Of a stretch of 64,000 bases of DNA, positions 55,324 to 64,000 are shown in pieces. The position numbers were made by a program, and so were the translations under genes. The notes under the pieces were generated by a model. The model was not told the origin of the DNA, made no database searches, and saw only the letters and a list, made by a program, of their open reading frames with translations. The DNA comes from Trichocoleus sp. GTDB taxonomy: Bacteria; Cyanobacteriota; Cyanobacteriia; Elainellales; Elainellaceae. Location: assembly GCA_036702865.1 (NCBI GenBank), contig DATNQD010000085.1, positions 1 through 64,000 of the forward strand, read 5' to 3'. Within the stretch, counting starts at the first letter, position 1, and each line of letters begins with the position of its first letter.

Positions 55324-57207
55324 TCAGTTCAGTTCTAGCAACGCCAGTGGTTTTTGTTGGCTGGTCTCAAGATGCTGCTGGAGGGCTTCGCGAGTGCGGG
55401 CAATGCTGCTGGCAAGCGCAATATCTTCTTGAGAAATTAAGCCAATCACTTGATGAGGACGATCGCGTTCAACCACGGGAAGCTGGTGTAGCCCTCTTGC
55501 CAGCATGTGTGAACTTGCTTCTGTAACCAGTTGATCAGCATAAGCGTAAATCATGTTGGTGGTGCAGAAATGATGGATCGGCTGCTGGAGCAGGTGGGTC
55601 GTCTCTTCCTCAGACTTCGATCGCTGAATCAGGCGATTAATGTCATCCAGCGTAACAATACCAAGCAACTGTTGATCTGCATCCATGACTAAAGCACTGT
55701 GACAGCGGTGAGAAATGAGTTGCTGCCCAGCTTCGGCAATTGTCAGGGTATCTAGAATCTGGAGCGGTGTAGGACGCATGGCTTCGGCAACTGTTAGCGC
55801 GATCGGTTCGCCATGTGTCAAGGTTTCGGTTTCTGGCGTTTGCGTTGTGTTGTCTATCACGACGTTAGGTTCCAGATTTTCAGCCAGCCAGATGCTCAGC
55901 CCGACGGCTGTCATCAGCGGTAGCACAATCCGGTAGTCGTGAGTGAGTTCAAACAGGAGCAGAATTGCCGTCAGCGGGGCGCGCACACTTGCCGCCAAAA
56001 CAGCCGCCATGCCAACCATCGCGTAAGCCGGAGGGGAGGCTATATAGTCATGCAGCATGGGCAGCGCGATCGACAAAACCTTGCTATACACCGATCCCAA
56101 TGAAGCCCCGAGGAACAAGGCAGGCGCAAACACACCGCCCACAAAGCCGCTGCCAAAGCTAATTGCCGTCAGAACCAGCTTAGCGACGAGAAGCGCAATC
56201 ACCAGCGACAGCGGAAACTGCACGTCTTGCAACATTGACTCGATAGTTTCATACCCGACGCCTAAAATCTGCGGCAACTGTAGCGCCACTAGTCCTAGCA
56301 ACGCTCCCCCAATCACCGGATGAAAGGGTTGCGGAATGTGGCTGACCCAGTGGAAGCCTGCAACCTGACCTTGAAACCAGCGTTGGGAAAACTTGAGCGC
56401 CCGCACATGGAGCAAAGAAAGCAGGCTTGCCAGCAGCCCCAACCCAACATAGAGCGGCAATTCCATTAGGCTCCGCACTTCATAGACAGGTAAGGTAAAA
56501 GCAGGTTGCGAACCTAAACCAATTTGCGTAATCCAGGCGGCTACCACTGCCGCTAATAGCACTACTCCTGCAACAGAAGTCGCAAAGGCTGTGCCTAAAA
56601 CCACCTCTAAGGCAAAGAACACACCCGCGATCGGCGCATTAAACCCTGCTGCCAAACCCGCTGCTGCCCCCGCCCCCAACAATAACCGTCGTCGCTCCTG
56701 AGAAACCTTTAAGACCTGCCCTAATAGCAAGCTGAAATATGCCCCAATCTCCACACTTGGACCTTCAGGGCCCAGCGATGCCCCACTGCCCAGCGAGATC
56801 GAAGCAGCTACCATTTTGGTAATTGGGTTCAGCAACAGCAGTTCTCGGCTGCCCTGCACCACCTCCAGCAAGGTTGCCAATCCGGGACCAAAATTACGCA
56901 TCCGCCAGCGCATTAGCCCAATGATCATGCCACCCAACAAAGGGATGAGAGCCAGCGTCCAGTGTCCCCAACTGGATAAGAAACTGGACACCTCGCCAAA
57001 CATGAAATGATGCGCCGCGTGAATCAGGGCACGAAACAGTACAACTCCTGATCCGGCTCCTGTTCCAACTAACACTGCCAGCAACAGGACGATCGCCTCT
57101 GGGGAAGGCTGTAGCCGATGCCAAAAACGGTTCAGAGACTTTGGAGAAAGTTCTGAGGCAGTCACTTCAGAGTGGATTGGCTCCTGAGAATCAGCAGTTT
57201 GGTTCAT
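55324..57207 (-). CDS. ClC-type chloride channel/antiporter with CBS domains
   Basis: A 627-aa membrane protein. Hallmarks: GSGASLGPEGPSVEIG (the GxxGPxxP/E anion site), NAPIAGVFFALE, GSGFVGGVFAPALFLGASLG and the late membrane segments. The cytoplasmic C-terminus has two CBS domains (MRPTPLQILDTLTIAEAGQQ, then TLDDINRLI; and TNMIYAYADQLVTEASSHML). The family exchanges Cl- and H+ or conducts Cl-. CBS domains usually bind adenine nucleotides and regulate gating. Orientation is opposite to rpsB. Confidence 0.92.
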   Translation of the reverse strand: MNQTADSQEPIHSEVTASELSPKSLNRFWHRLQPSPEAIVLLLAVLVGTGAGSGVVLFRALIHAAHHFMFGEVSSFLSSWGHWTLALIPLLGGMIIGLMRWRMRNFGPGLATLLEVVQGSRELLLLNPITKMVAASISLGSGASLGPEGPSVEIGAYFSLLLGQVLKVSQERRRLLLGAGAAAGLAAGFNAPIAGVFFALEVVLGTAFATSVAGVVLLAAVVAAWITQIGLGSQPAFTLPVYEVRSLMELPLYVGLGLLASLLSLLHVRALKFSQRWFQGQVAGFHWVSHIPQPFHPVIGGALLGLVALQLPQILGVGYETIESMLQDVQFPLSLVIALLVAKLVLTAISFGSGFVGGVFAPALFLGASLGSVYSKVLSIALPMLHDYIASPPAYAMVGMAAVLAASVRAPLTAILLLFELTHDYRIVLPLMTAVGLSIWLAENLEPNVVIDNTTQTPETETLTHGEPIALTVAEAMRPTPLQILDTLTIAEAGQQLISHRCHSALVMDADQQLLGIVTLDDINRLIQRSKSEEETTHLLQQPIHHFCTTNMIYAYADQLVTEASSHMLARGLHQLPVVERDRPHQVIGLISQEDIALASSIARTREALQQHLETSQQKPLALLELN

Positions 57208-57569
57208 GCGTTAGCGGCAGTCAGGCATTGAGAATTACTGCAACAATTAGCTGCAAACCGGACTTCCCCAGATCGCAATCTTCATCGCTATCGTCTCTGA
57301 GGCAAGCCGTTCCTCTCCTATTTTGCGCGATGCCGTTGCAGAATTGCTGTGCTTCGACAAAGTTCGCGGATGCAAATCGATCGAGTTTATATATGGCTGG
57401 GTGAAATGTCCTCAAGTCAGTCAGGCTCGTCCCTCAGTCCGTCCAGTCAACACCGCTGCCGCTATGTTACGCTAGTAAAGTTGTCTAAATTCACACATCT
57501 GGGGTTTCGGGTGTTTCTAGTTATTTAGAGATCCCCCTGGATGAAGGATAAACCCGAAAGGAGTATCAC
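57208..57569. other. rpsB upstream region with dispersed-repeat copy
   Basis: Non-coding interval between the ClC gene and rpsB. It contains repeat copy 2 and, near the end, the leader of rpsB with a strong AAAGGAG ribosome-binding site. Minus- and plus-strand short frames here only read through the repeat. Confidence 0.4.
57335..57380 (+). repeat. Dispersed repeat, copy 2
   Basis: This stretch aligns with 42443-42488 (GCAGAATTGcTGtGC...CGACAAAgTTCG). Both lie upstream of a gene on the plus strand. The inverted arms seen in copy 1 are eroded here. Confidence 0.4.
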
Positions 57570-58358
57570 ATGCCCGTTGTTTCATTGGCTCAATTATTAG
57601 AGTCTGGGGTTCACTTTGGACATCAGACCCGCCGCTGGAATCCCAAGATGGCGCCCTACATCTACACCTCGCGGAATGGGGTTCACATTATTGATCTGGT
57701 GCAAACCGCTCAATTGATGGAAGAAGCCTACACCTATCTCCGCAATGCCTCCGAGCAAGGGAAGCGCGTGCTGTTTGTGGGAACCAAGCGTCAGGCGGCT
57801 GGCATTATTGCTCAAGAAGCAAGCCGTTGTGGAGCTTATTATGTCAACCAGCGCTGGCTGGGCGGAATGCTGACCAACTGGGCGACAATTAAAACTCGCG
57901 TTGAACGACTCAAAGAACTAGAGCGGAGACAGGAAACTGGCGCTCTTGATCTGCTGCCCAAGAAAGAAGCGGCCGTGCTGCGTCGGGAACTGGAAAAACT
58001 GCAAAAGTACCTGGGTGGTATCCGGGGAATGCGGAAACTGCCTGACATTGTCGTGATTGTCGATCAGCGACGTGAATACAATGCTGTGCAAGAGTGCGAG
58101 AAGCTTAATGTGCCGATCGTCTCTCTGCTAGACACGAACTGCGATCCCGATACCGTTGACATTCCCATTCCTGCGAACGATGACGCGATTCGATCGATTA
58201 AATTAATCGTCGGAAAACTCGCTGACGCAATCTATGAAGGGCGTCACGGTGAGCTGGAAGCCGAGGAAGAGTACGAAGACTACGACGGCGCAGAAGAAGA
58301 GTACGAATACGACGAAACTGAGTTGGTAGAAGACGAAGAAGAAACGGCAGAAACCTAA
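57570..58358 (+). CDS. rpsB: 30S ribosomal protein S2
   Basis: A 262-aa S2 protein. It starts [20 protein letters not shown] and carries [30 protein letters not shown] and [12 protein letters not shown]. The last ~35 residues are a highly acidic tail ([20 protein letters not shown]), longer than in E. coli but usual in cyanobacteria. It binds the 30S platform and is needed to recruit S1. Strong SD AAAGGAG. It is followed by tsf, the common S2-EF-Ts pair. Confidence 0.98.
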   Translation: MPVVSLAQLLESGVHFGHQTRRWNPKMAPYIYTSRNGVHIIDLVQTAQLMEEAYTYLRNASEQGKRVLFVGTKRQAAGIIAQEASRCGAYYVNQRWLGGMLTNWATIKTRVERLKELERRQETGALDLLPKKEAAVLRRELEKLQKYLGGIRGMRKLPDIVVIVDQRREYNAVQECEKLNVPIVSLLDTNCDPDTVDIPIPANDDAIRSIKLIVGKLADAIYEGRHGELEAEEEYEDYDGAEEEYEYDETELVEDEEETAET

Positions 58359-58505
58359 GCGAGGGACGAGAGATAACGGATAAGGAGGGAGGAATTACTT
58401 TGTATCGTTCGCGACTTCCTTATCTGTTTCGTCTCTCATTCCTGTTAGGCTCAACTCAGAACTTATCGCTCAAAATACTAGATTGAATTGAGGGACGGAA
58501 GCATA

Positions 58506-59288
58506 ATGGCGGAGATACCAGCAAAACTCGTCAAAGAACTGCGTGATAAGACTGGTGCAGGCTTCGGGGACTGTAAAAAAGCCCTGGAAGCAACCGACGG
58601 TGAGATGGAAAAGGCAATGGAATGGCTCCGTCAGAAGGGGATCACCAAAGCAGAAAAAGCAGCGGGTAAGATCACGGCGGAAGGTTTGGTTGATAGCTAC
58701 ATTCACATTGGCGGACGGGTCGGTGTACTGGTTGAAGTCAACTGTCAAACTGACTTCGTAGCACGAAACGAAGAATTCAAGGCTCTGGTCAAAGATATCG
58801 CCATGCAGATTGCGGCTTACCAGAACGTTGAGTATGTTCGGGTTGAAGATATTCCATCTGAAGTGGTCGAGAAGGAAAAATCGATCGAGATGGGTAAAGA
58901 TGACCTGGCAAACAAGCCGGAAGCCGTGCGCGAAAAGATTGTCGCAGGACGGATTGATAAGCGTCTGAAAGAGATGGCGCTGATGGAACAGCCTTACATC
59001 AAGGATCAAACCATCACGGTTTCTGAGTTGGTGAAACAAAAGATTGCTAGTATCGGCGAAAACATCAATGTGCGTCGCTTTGTCCGCTTTGTGATGGGCG
59101 AAGGCATTGAAAAGCAAGAAAGCGATTTTGCGGCAGAGGTTGCAGCTCAGACTGGTGTTGCAGAAGCGCCTAAAGCTGAAGAACCCAAAGTAGAGGAAAC
59201 CAAAGCTGAAGAGCCTAAAGCTGAAGAGCCTAAAGCCGAATCAAAGGGCAAGTCCGACAAGAAGAACGACAAGAAGAAAAAGAATTAG
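58506..59288 (+). CDS. tsf: Elongation factor Ts
   Basis: A 260-aa EF-Ts starting [20 protein letters not shown] with [34 protein letters not shown] and [15 protein letters not shown]. It exchanges GDP for GTP on EF-Tu. The C-terminal ~45 residues form a Lys/Glu repeat tail ([13 protein letters not shown], then KKNDKKKKN). The ATG at 58506 is the canonical start; the frame is open a few codons upstream. It follows rpsB by 147 bases, so it may be cotranscribed. Confidence 0.98.
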   Translation: MAEIPAKLVKELRDKTGAGFGDCKKALEATDGEMEKAMEWLRQKGITKAEKAAGKITAEGLVDSYIHIGGRVGVLVEVNCQTDFVARNEEFKALVKDIAMQIAAYQNVEYVRVEDIPSEVVEKEKSIEMGKDDLANKPEAVREKIVAGRIDKRLKEMALMEQPYIKDQTITVSELVKQKIASIGENINVRRFVRFVMGEGIEKQESDFAAEVAAQTGVAEAPKAEEPKVEETKAEEPKAEEPKAESKGKSDKKNDKKKKN

Positions 59289-59357
59289 AGGTTAGTTGCT
59301 CTCTCTTGTAGAGCATCATTTGGACGATGGGTAATCGGCGATCGACTCAACTAATCA

Positions 59358-59384
59358 GGGCGATCGTCTTTTGCCCATTTTTTT
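59358..59384 (+). terminator. Possible weak terminator after tsf
   Basis: GGGC (59358-59361) can pair with GCCC (59373-59376), followed by a run of seven T after one A. The stem is short, so this is only a candidate. Confidence 0.3.
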
Positions 59385-59445
59385 ATCAAGGAACAGTAAC
59401 CTCCAGTCGAAATCGCTATGCTGAAAACAGGAGGGTTGTGGGGTT

Positions 59446-60366
59446 ATGGTGAGAAATATTGAACAAATTGCACATGAGATGACTGTTCTGGAGAAGGCGA
59501 TCGACAAGATTGCCCAGGAGTTTCATCATGCTTACAGTCAATATCTGATGACATTAGGGCAGGCAATTCGACAGCAGTTAATTCTTGCGAGTTATCACCT
59601 CTGTACACATGGCTATCCCGATCAATTTCTGAAGTTATCGTTGAGCCAGCGTCAGGAACTACAGCAAGCCATTCGCCAACTTGCAAAAGAAGCACAAGCT
59701 CAAACCAGTGAACCCCTTCAGTCCATTGTGCCGATGCTGCTCATGCCATCGCGTCCCTTTTTTGGCGTTGAAGAAGACGAAACAGATTCAGATTTTGATG
59801 AAGCAACTTCCTTAGAAGATTTGTTCGAAGAGGAAGAAGCAAAGCAGCAGGAACAGAACACTATACGCAGTCCTGAAGCCGCTGATCTGGGAGCAGAAAC
59901 CCCTGCTTCAGAAACGATGCCCCTGACACCAAAGGACATTCTAAATTGGCAGGAGATGCTAGAGGATAGCCTGTTGATTAGCCTTCAAACGCTCTCTCAT
60001 GCAGCAAATCGTATCCTTCAGCGATCGGGACTGCTGCCCAAACAACTTCCAGAACCCGTTTTAGAGGTTGCAGCCAAAACCGAGCTGAGTACAGAAGCGA
60101 CTGCGAGTCCCCCCAATCTCCTCAGTCTCTTAATTGAAACAGAATCGGAAGAGAGCAAAGAATCTACAATGACTCAGGTTATGGCAATTCGATTGCGCCT
60201 CTCTGAAATTGAATATGCTGATGTTAGTTTAAGTGTCAGCCGTTCTAGAATTCGGGAACTTTCAGCCCAATTAAGCAAGTTAGGACGAGACTACTATAAA
60301 AAGCGTAGAGAACTATCAACCGCACAAGCCGAGGCAGCTTGGAGAGCCAGTTGGTATGAAGGGTAG
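59446..60366 (+). CDS. Cyanobacterial protein of unknown function, 306 aa
   Basis: The N-terminal ~95 residues are helical (RNIEQIAHEMTVLEKAIDKI, QILASYHLCTHGYPDQF-like). An acidic disordered linker follows (VEEDETDSDFDEATSLEDLF). The C-terminal part is again helical and basic (VSLSVSRSRIRELSAQLSKL), ending AAWRASWYEG. Nothing points to an enzyme. It lies between tsf and recG on the same strand with a normal gap on both sides. Confidence 0.7.
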   Translation: MVRNIEQIAHEMTVLEKAIDKIAQEFHHAYSQYLMTLGQAIRQQLILASYHLCTHGYPDQFLKLSLSQRQELQQAIRQLAKEAQAQTSEPLQSIVPMLLMPSRPFFGVEEDETDSDFDEATSLEDLFEEEEAKQQEQNTIRSPEAADLGAETPASETMPLTPKDILNWQEMLEDSLLISLQTLSHAANRILQRSGLLPKQLPEPVLEVAAKTELSTEATASPPNLLSLLIETESEESKESTMTQVMAIRLRLSEIEYADVSLSVSRSRIRELSAQLSKLGRDYYKKRRELSTAQAEAAWRASWYEG

Positions 60367-60559
60367 GAAGAAACGAGGGATAAAAGGTAAGAGATAGGAA
60401 GATGCAGAAAGGCGCAAAGATTGTTTTTCTGAATGAAGGATGATTGGTTTAGCGATTGAGAAATGCAATCTACAAATTTCTCGCTTTTTACCCTCGAACT
60501 TTTGACCTTTACCACCTACGACTTGACTGGCTACCACCTGACCCCTAACTTCTCTCTCT

Positions 60560-63094
60560 ATGGACTGGCTCCGACTCCAAAAGGCACTCTCGATCGAAGC
60601 TGAAAGCGGGTTCAATGACCTGATGGGGAATCAGTATCGTTTTAGTGAGTTTCTGGGGTTTAGCTTGAATCAACCCCCCGCAGAGTTGCCTTTGAGAGAG
60701 CGGGAGCGGTTACAGGAGATTGCTGAGCAATTTAGCGGTTATCCAGATCTCTCTTTTGCCCAGCGGCAGCATCTCGTAGCAGAAACAAGGCGATTGCTGC
60801 ATCAGGCACGCCGAATCGTTGAGGAAGCAGGCGAGCAGGGCACAGGGGGGGCAGAAAGGGGTCAGGGATCGGGGAGTTTGGTGGCGAAAGAGGGAACACA
60901 GTTGACTTTGGCGGAAGCGTCTGGTGTAAAGACTGCGCCTGCTAAGTTACCGCGTACTACAGCACTTGTGAAGCCCGATCGCACAGTACCCATTACGCTC
61001 GAACAGGCAGCCACTTATTTACCGGGAATCGGTCCTAAAAACAGTGAACGTCTGGCGAAGTTAGGGCTGTACAGCGTCAAGGATTTGCTCTACTACTATC
61101 CGCGTGATCACATTGATTATGCCCGTCAGGTCAACATCCGGAATCTGGAACCGGGAGAGACTGTCACATTAATCGCCACCGTAAAACGATGCACCTGCTT
61201 CACAAGCCCCAAAAACGCGAAGCTGACAATTTTTCAGCTTGTTGTGGCAGATCGGACAGGGCAAATTCAGCTGAACCGTTTCTATGCGGGTAACCGCTAC
61301 AGTAATCGAGGCTGGCAGGAGCAACAAAAACGGCTCTTTCCGCCAGGAGCAGTGATTGCTGCTTCGGGGTTGGTCAAAAAGGACAAATATCGGGCAACGC
61401 TAGAAGACCCTCAGATTGAGGTCATTGATCACTCTGGAGCCTCGATCGACTCACTCAAAGTTGGGCGGATTGTCCCAATTTATCCACTGACAGAAGGCGT
61501 AGATGCAGATTTGGTGCGACGGGCAGTGGTGGCAGCATTACCCGCAGTCAGTCAAATTCAAGAACCACTCCCGGCAGGTCTGCGAAAAAAATATGATTTG
61601 ATTGGCTTGCAGGAGGCGATCGCCAATATTCACTATCCTGCAGATCAAGCAGCCCTGGAGTCAGCAAGGAGACGGCTCGTTTTTGATGAGTTCTTCTATT
61701 TGCAACTGGGTTTACTGCGCCGCAGACAGACGCAGCAGCAAAAACAAACGACGATCGCGCTAGTCCCAACAGGGGAGTTAATCGAAAAGTTTTATCAGGT
61801 TTTGCCGTTTGAGTTAACCAATGCCCAAAAGCGAGTTGTGAATGACATTCTGAACGACTTGCAAAAGACAGTGCCGATGAATCGACTGGTTCAGGGTGAT
61901 GTCGGTTCGGGAAAAACAGTTGTGGCAGTGGTAGCGGTGTTGGCGGCGATCCAGTCTGGCTATCAAGCAGCGTTGATGGCTCCAACAGAAGTTTTGGCAG
62001 AACAGCACTATCGCAAGTTAGTGGAATGGTTTAATCTGCTGCACCTTCCAGTCGAGCTGCTCACGGGTTCAACGAAAGTCTCGAAGCGCAGACCCATGCT
62101 GGCACAGTTGGCAACCGGAGAACTGCCGCTGCTGGTGGGCACTCATGCCCTGATTGAAGATCCTGTCCAGTTTCAGCGGTTAGGGTTAGTGGTCATCGAT
62201 GAACAGCACCGCTTTGGCGTGGGGCAACGGGCAAGGCTGCAGCAAAAGGGCGACTATCCGCATGTGTTGACGATGACCGCAACTCCAATTCCTCGCACAT
62301 TGGCGCTGACGCTGCATGGTGACCTGGATGTCAGCCAGATTGATGAACTGCCACCGGGACGCAAATCCATTCAAACCACCGTTTTAACGGGGCGCGATCG
62401 CACAGACGCCTATACTCTGATGCGGCGGGAAGTCGCGCAGGGTCGGCAAATCTATGTTGTGTTGCCCTTAGTCGAGGAGTCGGAAAAGCTGGATTTGAAA
62501 TCGGCGATCGAGGAGTATCAGCGGTTGCAAGAAACGATTTTCCCAGAGTTCAAAGTGGGTTTGCTGCATGGACGCATGACTTCAGCAGAAAAAGAAGAAT
62601 CGATTAACAAATTCCGCGATAACGAGACGCAAATTTTAGTCTCGACAACGGTTGTTGAAGTCGGGGTGGATGTGCCGAACGCGACTGTAATGCTGATTGA
62701 ACATGCTGAGCGGTTTGGGCTATCGCAACTTCACCAGCTTCGAGGTCGGGTGGGGCGAGGCGGCAGTCAGTCTTTTTGTTTGCTGATGAGTAGTTCCAAG
62801 GCACAAACAGCAAACCAGCGGTTGAAAGTGCTGGAACAGTCGCAGGATGGCTTCTTTATCTCAGAGATGGATCTGCGCTTCCGGGGACCCGGTGAGGTTT
62901 TGGGAACTCGTCAGTCTGGATTACCTGATTTTGCCCTGGCAAGCTTAGTTGAAGATCAGGGCGTGCTAGAAATTGCCCGCGAAGCTGCCGAAACGGCAAT
63001 CCAAAAAGACGCAACGCTGGAACGCTGGACTTTGATGAAAGCAGAGCTAGAGTATCGCTATCGCAAGCTGATGGGCGGCACGATTTTGACTTAG
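60560..63094 (+). CDS. recG: ATP-dependent DNA helicase RecG
   Basis: An 844-aa replication-fork and Holliday-junction helicase. The N-terminal ~140 residues are a cyanobacteria-type extension with a low-complexity linker. The wedge domain follows (YLPGIGPKNSERLAKLGLYS, DLLYYYPRDHIDY). The helicase core then has Walker A GDVGSGKTVVAV, DEQHRFGV (motif II), TATPIPRT (motif III) and VVEVGVDVPNATVM, with GRVGRGGSQSFCLL near the end. All motifs appear intact. The start at 60560 (MDWLRLQKALSIEAESGFND) fits cyanobacterial RecG. Confidence 0.97.
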   Translation: MDWLRLQKALSIEAESGFNDLMGNQYRFSEFLGFSLNQPPAELPLRERERLQEIAEQFSGYPDLSFAQRQHLVAETRRLLHQARRIVEEAGEQGTGGAERGQGSGSLVAKEGTQLTLAEASGVKTAPAKLPRTTALVKPDRTVPITLEQAATYLPGIGPKNSERLAKLGLYSVKDLLYYYPRDHIDYARQVNIRNLEPGETVTLIATVKRCTCFTSPKNAKLTIFQLVVADRTGQIQLNRFYAGNRYSNRGWQEQQKRLFPPGAVIAASGLVKKDKYRATLEDPQIEVIDHSGASIDSLKVGRIVPIYPLTEGVDADLVRRAVVAALPAVSQIQEPLPAGLRKKYDLIGLQEAIANIHYPADQAALESARRRLVFDEFFYLQLGLLRRRQTQQQKQTTIALVPTGELIEKFYQVLPFELTNAQKRVVNDILNDLQKTVPMNRLVQGDVGSGKTVVAVVAVLAAIQSGYQAALMAPTEVLAEQHYRKLVEWFNLLHLPVELLTGSTKVSKRRPMLAQLATGELPLLVGTHALIEDPVQFQRLGLVVIDEQHRFGVGQRARLQQKGDYPHVLTMTATPIPRTLALTLHGDLDVSQIDELPPGRKSIQTTVLTGRDRTDAYTLMRREVAQGRQIYVVLPLVEESEKLDLKSAIEEYQRLQETIFPEFKVGLLHGRMTSAEKEESINKFRDNETQILVSTTVVEVGVDVPNATVMLIEHAERFGLSQLHQLRGRVGRGGSQSFCLLMSSSKAQTANQRLKVLEQSQDGFFISEMDLRFRGPGEVLGTRQSGLPDFALASLVEDQGVLEIAREAAETAIQKDATLERWTLMKAELEYRYRKLMGGTILT

Positions 63095-63219
63095 TGATGT
63101 TTCTCGTGAATTTGTGTAAATAAAGACTTTTCTAGAGAGACTAGGAAAACCTCTTTTAAGACAATAGAAGAAGGTTACATTTAGGTTTCGTTCTCTTAAT
63201 ATCCTGGCTTACCAAAATT

Positions 63220-63690
63220 ATGTTGATTGAGCTACATAAATTCGCCCAAAAAATTGATAGTCGCTATGCAACCGATCAAGAGTTGACTCAAATTGAAGCA
63301 ATTTCTACTTCCTTTGCAGCTCGACTCGCACTCTACAGTAAGCTGGCTAGAGCCGAAGAACAAATTTTGAATGAGCTTTATCGACGCATTGCAATTTCTC
63401 ATCCTAACCTGTTCATTCTCAATAACAAAAATGTTGTTGAACAATGTAAGAATGAAGTTCGCTACACATTTCATCATGCCATTCAAGCACTATTGCTAGG
63501 CGAAGATTGGCTGCAAGAAGATCTGCTGCTTTGGTTCCAAACGATTATTCGATCGCTCAGGCTGCAACCTGTTTGCAAGGTGATTTACACAACACTCGAA
63601 AACCTTTTGAGCACAACCTTACCGAGTGCAGAAAGTCAGATGATTTGTCCCATTATCCAGACTGTAAAACAAAGCCTGACGCAACCTTAG
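63220..63690 (+). CDS. Phycobilisome-family (phycobiliprotein-like) protein
   Basis: A 156-aa all-helical protein resembling allophycocyanin/phycocyanin subunits. It starts MLIELHKFAQKIDSRYATDQ. It contains ARLALYSKLARAEEQILNEL and has VVEQCKNEVRYTFHHAIQAL at the position of the ACxRDxxYYLRxxxYAL chromophore helix, with a Cys (residue 76) where the bilin Cys would be. Overall similarity to true antenna subunits is low, so it is a divergent paralogue, perhaps without pigment. Function unknown. Confidence 0.6.
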   Translation: MLIELHKFAQKIDSRYATDQELTQIEAISTSFAARLALYSKLARAEEQILNELYRRIAISHPNLFILNNKNVVEQCKNEVRYTFHHAIQALLLGEDWLQEDLLLWFQTIIRSLRLQPVCKVIYTTLENLLSTTLPSAESQMICPIIQTVKQSLTQP

Positions 63691-63717
63691 ACAGCACTTA
63701 TTTGTATTGCTTACTGC

Positions 63718-64000
63718 TCAAGCTTTCTGCATCTCAGAATAGGCAGCATAAACACCTTTAACGTTGTACCAATTGAGAAAAATTCGGGCGAGTTCCAGGG
63801 CAAGCTGGGGTTTGCCGCGATCGATCAGCCATTGCAGCAGCGGAGCCATGGTTTTCTCGTTGAGCAAGCCACCCGCAGAGAGGATGCCCCAAAGCAGGCG
63901 ATGAATCCAGGTCATTTGGATCATCATTCGCACTTCCCAGGTTGGATGCTTTTGATAAAACAGAACGCCCATACGCCCTCGCTGAACTTCTTGATCAATC
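63718..64000 (-). CDS. Partial gene of unknown function, 5' end beyond the window
   Basis: The frame stops at 63718 and stays open to the window edge (an upstream IDQEVQRGRM precedes the Met at 63972). The visible part is helical and hydrophobic: FYQKHPTWEVRMMIQMTWIH, RLLWGILSAGGLLNEKTMAP, LLQWLIDRGKPQLALELARI. No family was recognised. It is convergent with the phycobiliprotein-like gene. Confidence 0.6.
   Translation of the reverse strand, partial: IDQEVQRGRMGVLFYQKHPTWEVRMMIQMTWIHRLLWGILSAGGLLNEKTMAPLLQWLIDRGKPQLALELARIFLNWYNVKGVYAAYSEMQKA

Overview
The window is cyanobacterial. HIP1-type GCGATCGC octamers and CGATCG cores occur throughout, and the right half carries a typical cyanobacterial gene set: a FurA-like regulator, an NTRC-type thioredoxin reductase/thioredoxin fusion, a KaiB-domain protein, PilT, pentapeptide repeats, a probable 6S RNA, rpsB-tsf and recG. 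The species cannot be told from the sequence alone.

Left part, about 980-29955: an integrated genomic island of about 29 kb. Its left end holds a 55-bp copy of the 3' part of tRNA-Gly(CCC) at 980-1034. Its right end holds the intact tRNA gene at 29885-29955, in the same orientation, with a tyrosine recombinase (28452-29624) and an excisionase-like gene (28150-28455) just inside it. The main cargo is a type III-B (Cmr) CRISPR-Cas locus. A 53-repeat array (3118-7055) is followed by cas2, a broken cas1, a small Csx18-like membrane protein, two CARF-HEPN effectors, a long Cmr6-type RAMP, cmr5, cmr4, cmr3 and an HD-less cas10, all on the minus strand. A WYL-domain regulator is transcribed divergently from cas10. 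There is no cas6 and no separate cmr1. The rest of the island is sparse and decayed: an HUH-motif Rep-like protein, three Uma2 genes (one frameshifted), a DUF433 fragment, an HNH nuclease, an HD hydrolase, a SnoaL-like protein, a truncated unknown gene and several gene-free stretches. Outside the island, at 407-592, lies the relic of a second, unrelated 37-nt CRISPR array.

Right part, 29956-64000: ordinary chromosome with housekeeping genes (ilvD, pilT, furA, ribE, xthA, gloB, ntrC/trxB, rpsB-tsf, recG). A glycan gene cluster lies at 42547-48867 (four glycosyltransferases plus an ABC exporter that carries a histidine-kinase H-box tail). Several cyanobacteria-type proteins of unknown function are also present.

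The inferred working model of the CRISPR system is as follows. The minus-strand crRNA precursor is matured without a local Cas6. The Cmr complex recognises target RNA. The Cas10 GGDD palm makes cyclic oligoadenylate, and this second messenger activates the two CARF-HEPN ribonucleases. New spacer uptake by this locus is probably lost because cas1 is disrupted. Everything was read by eye; no database search was run.
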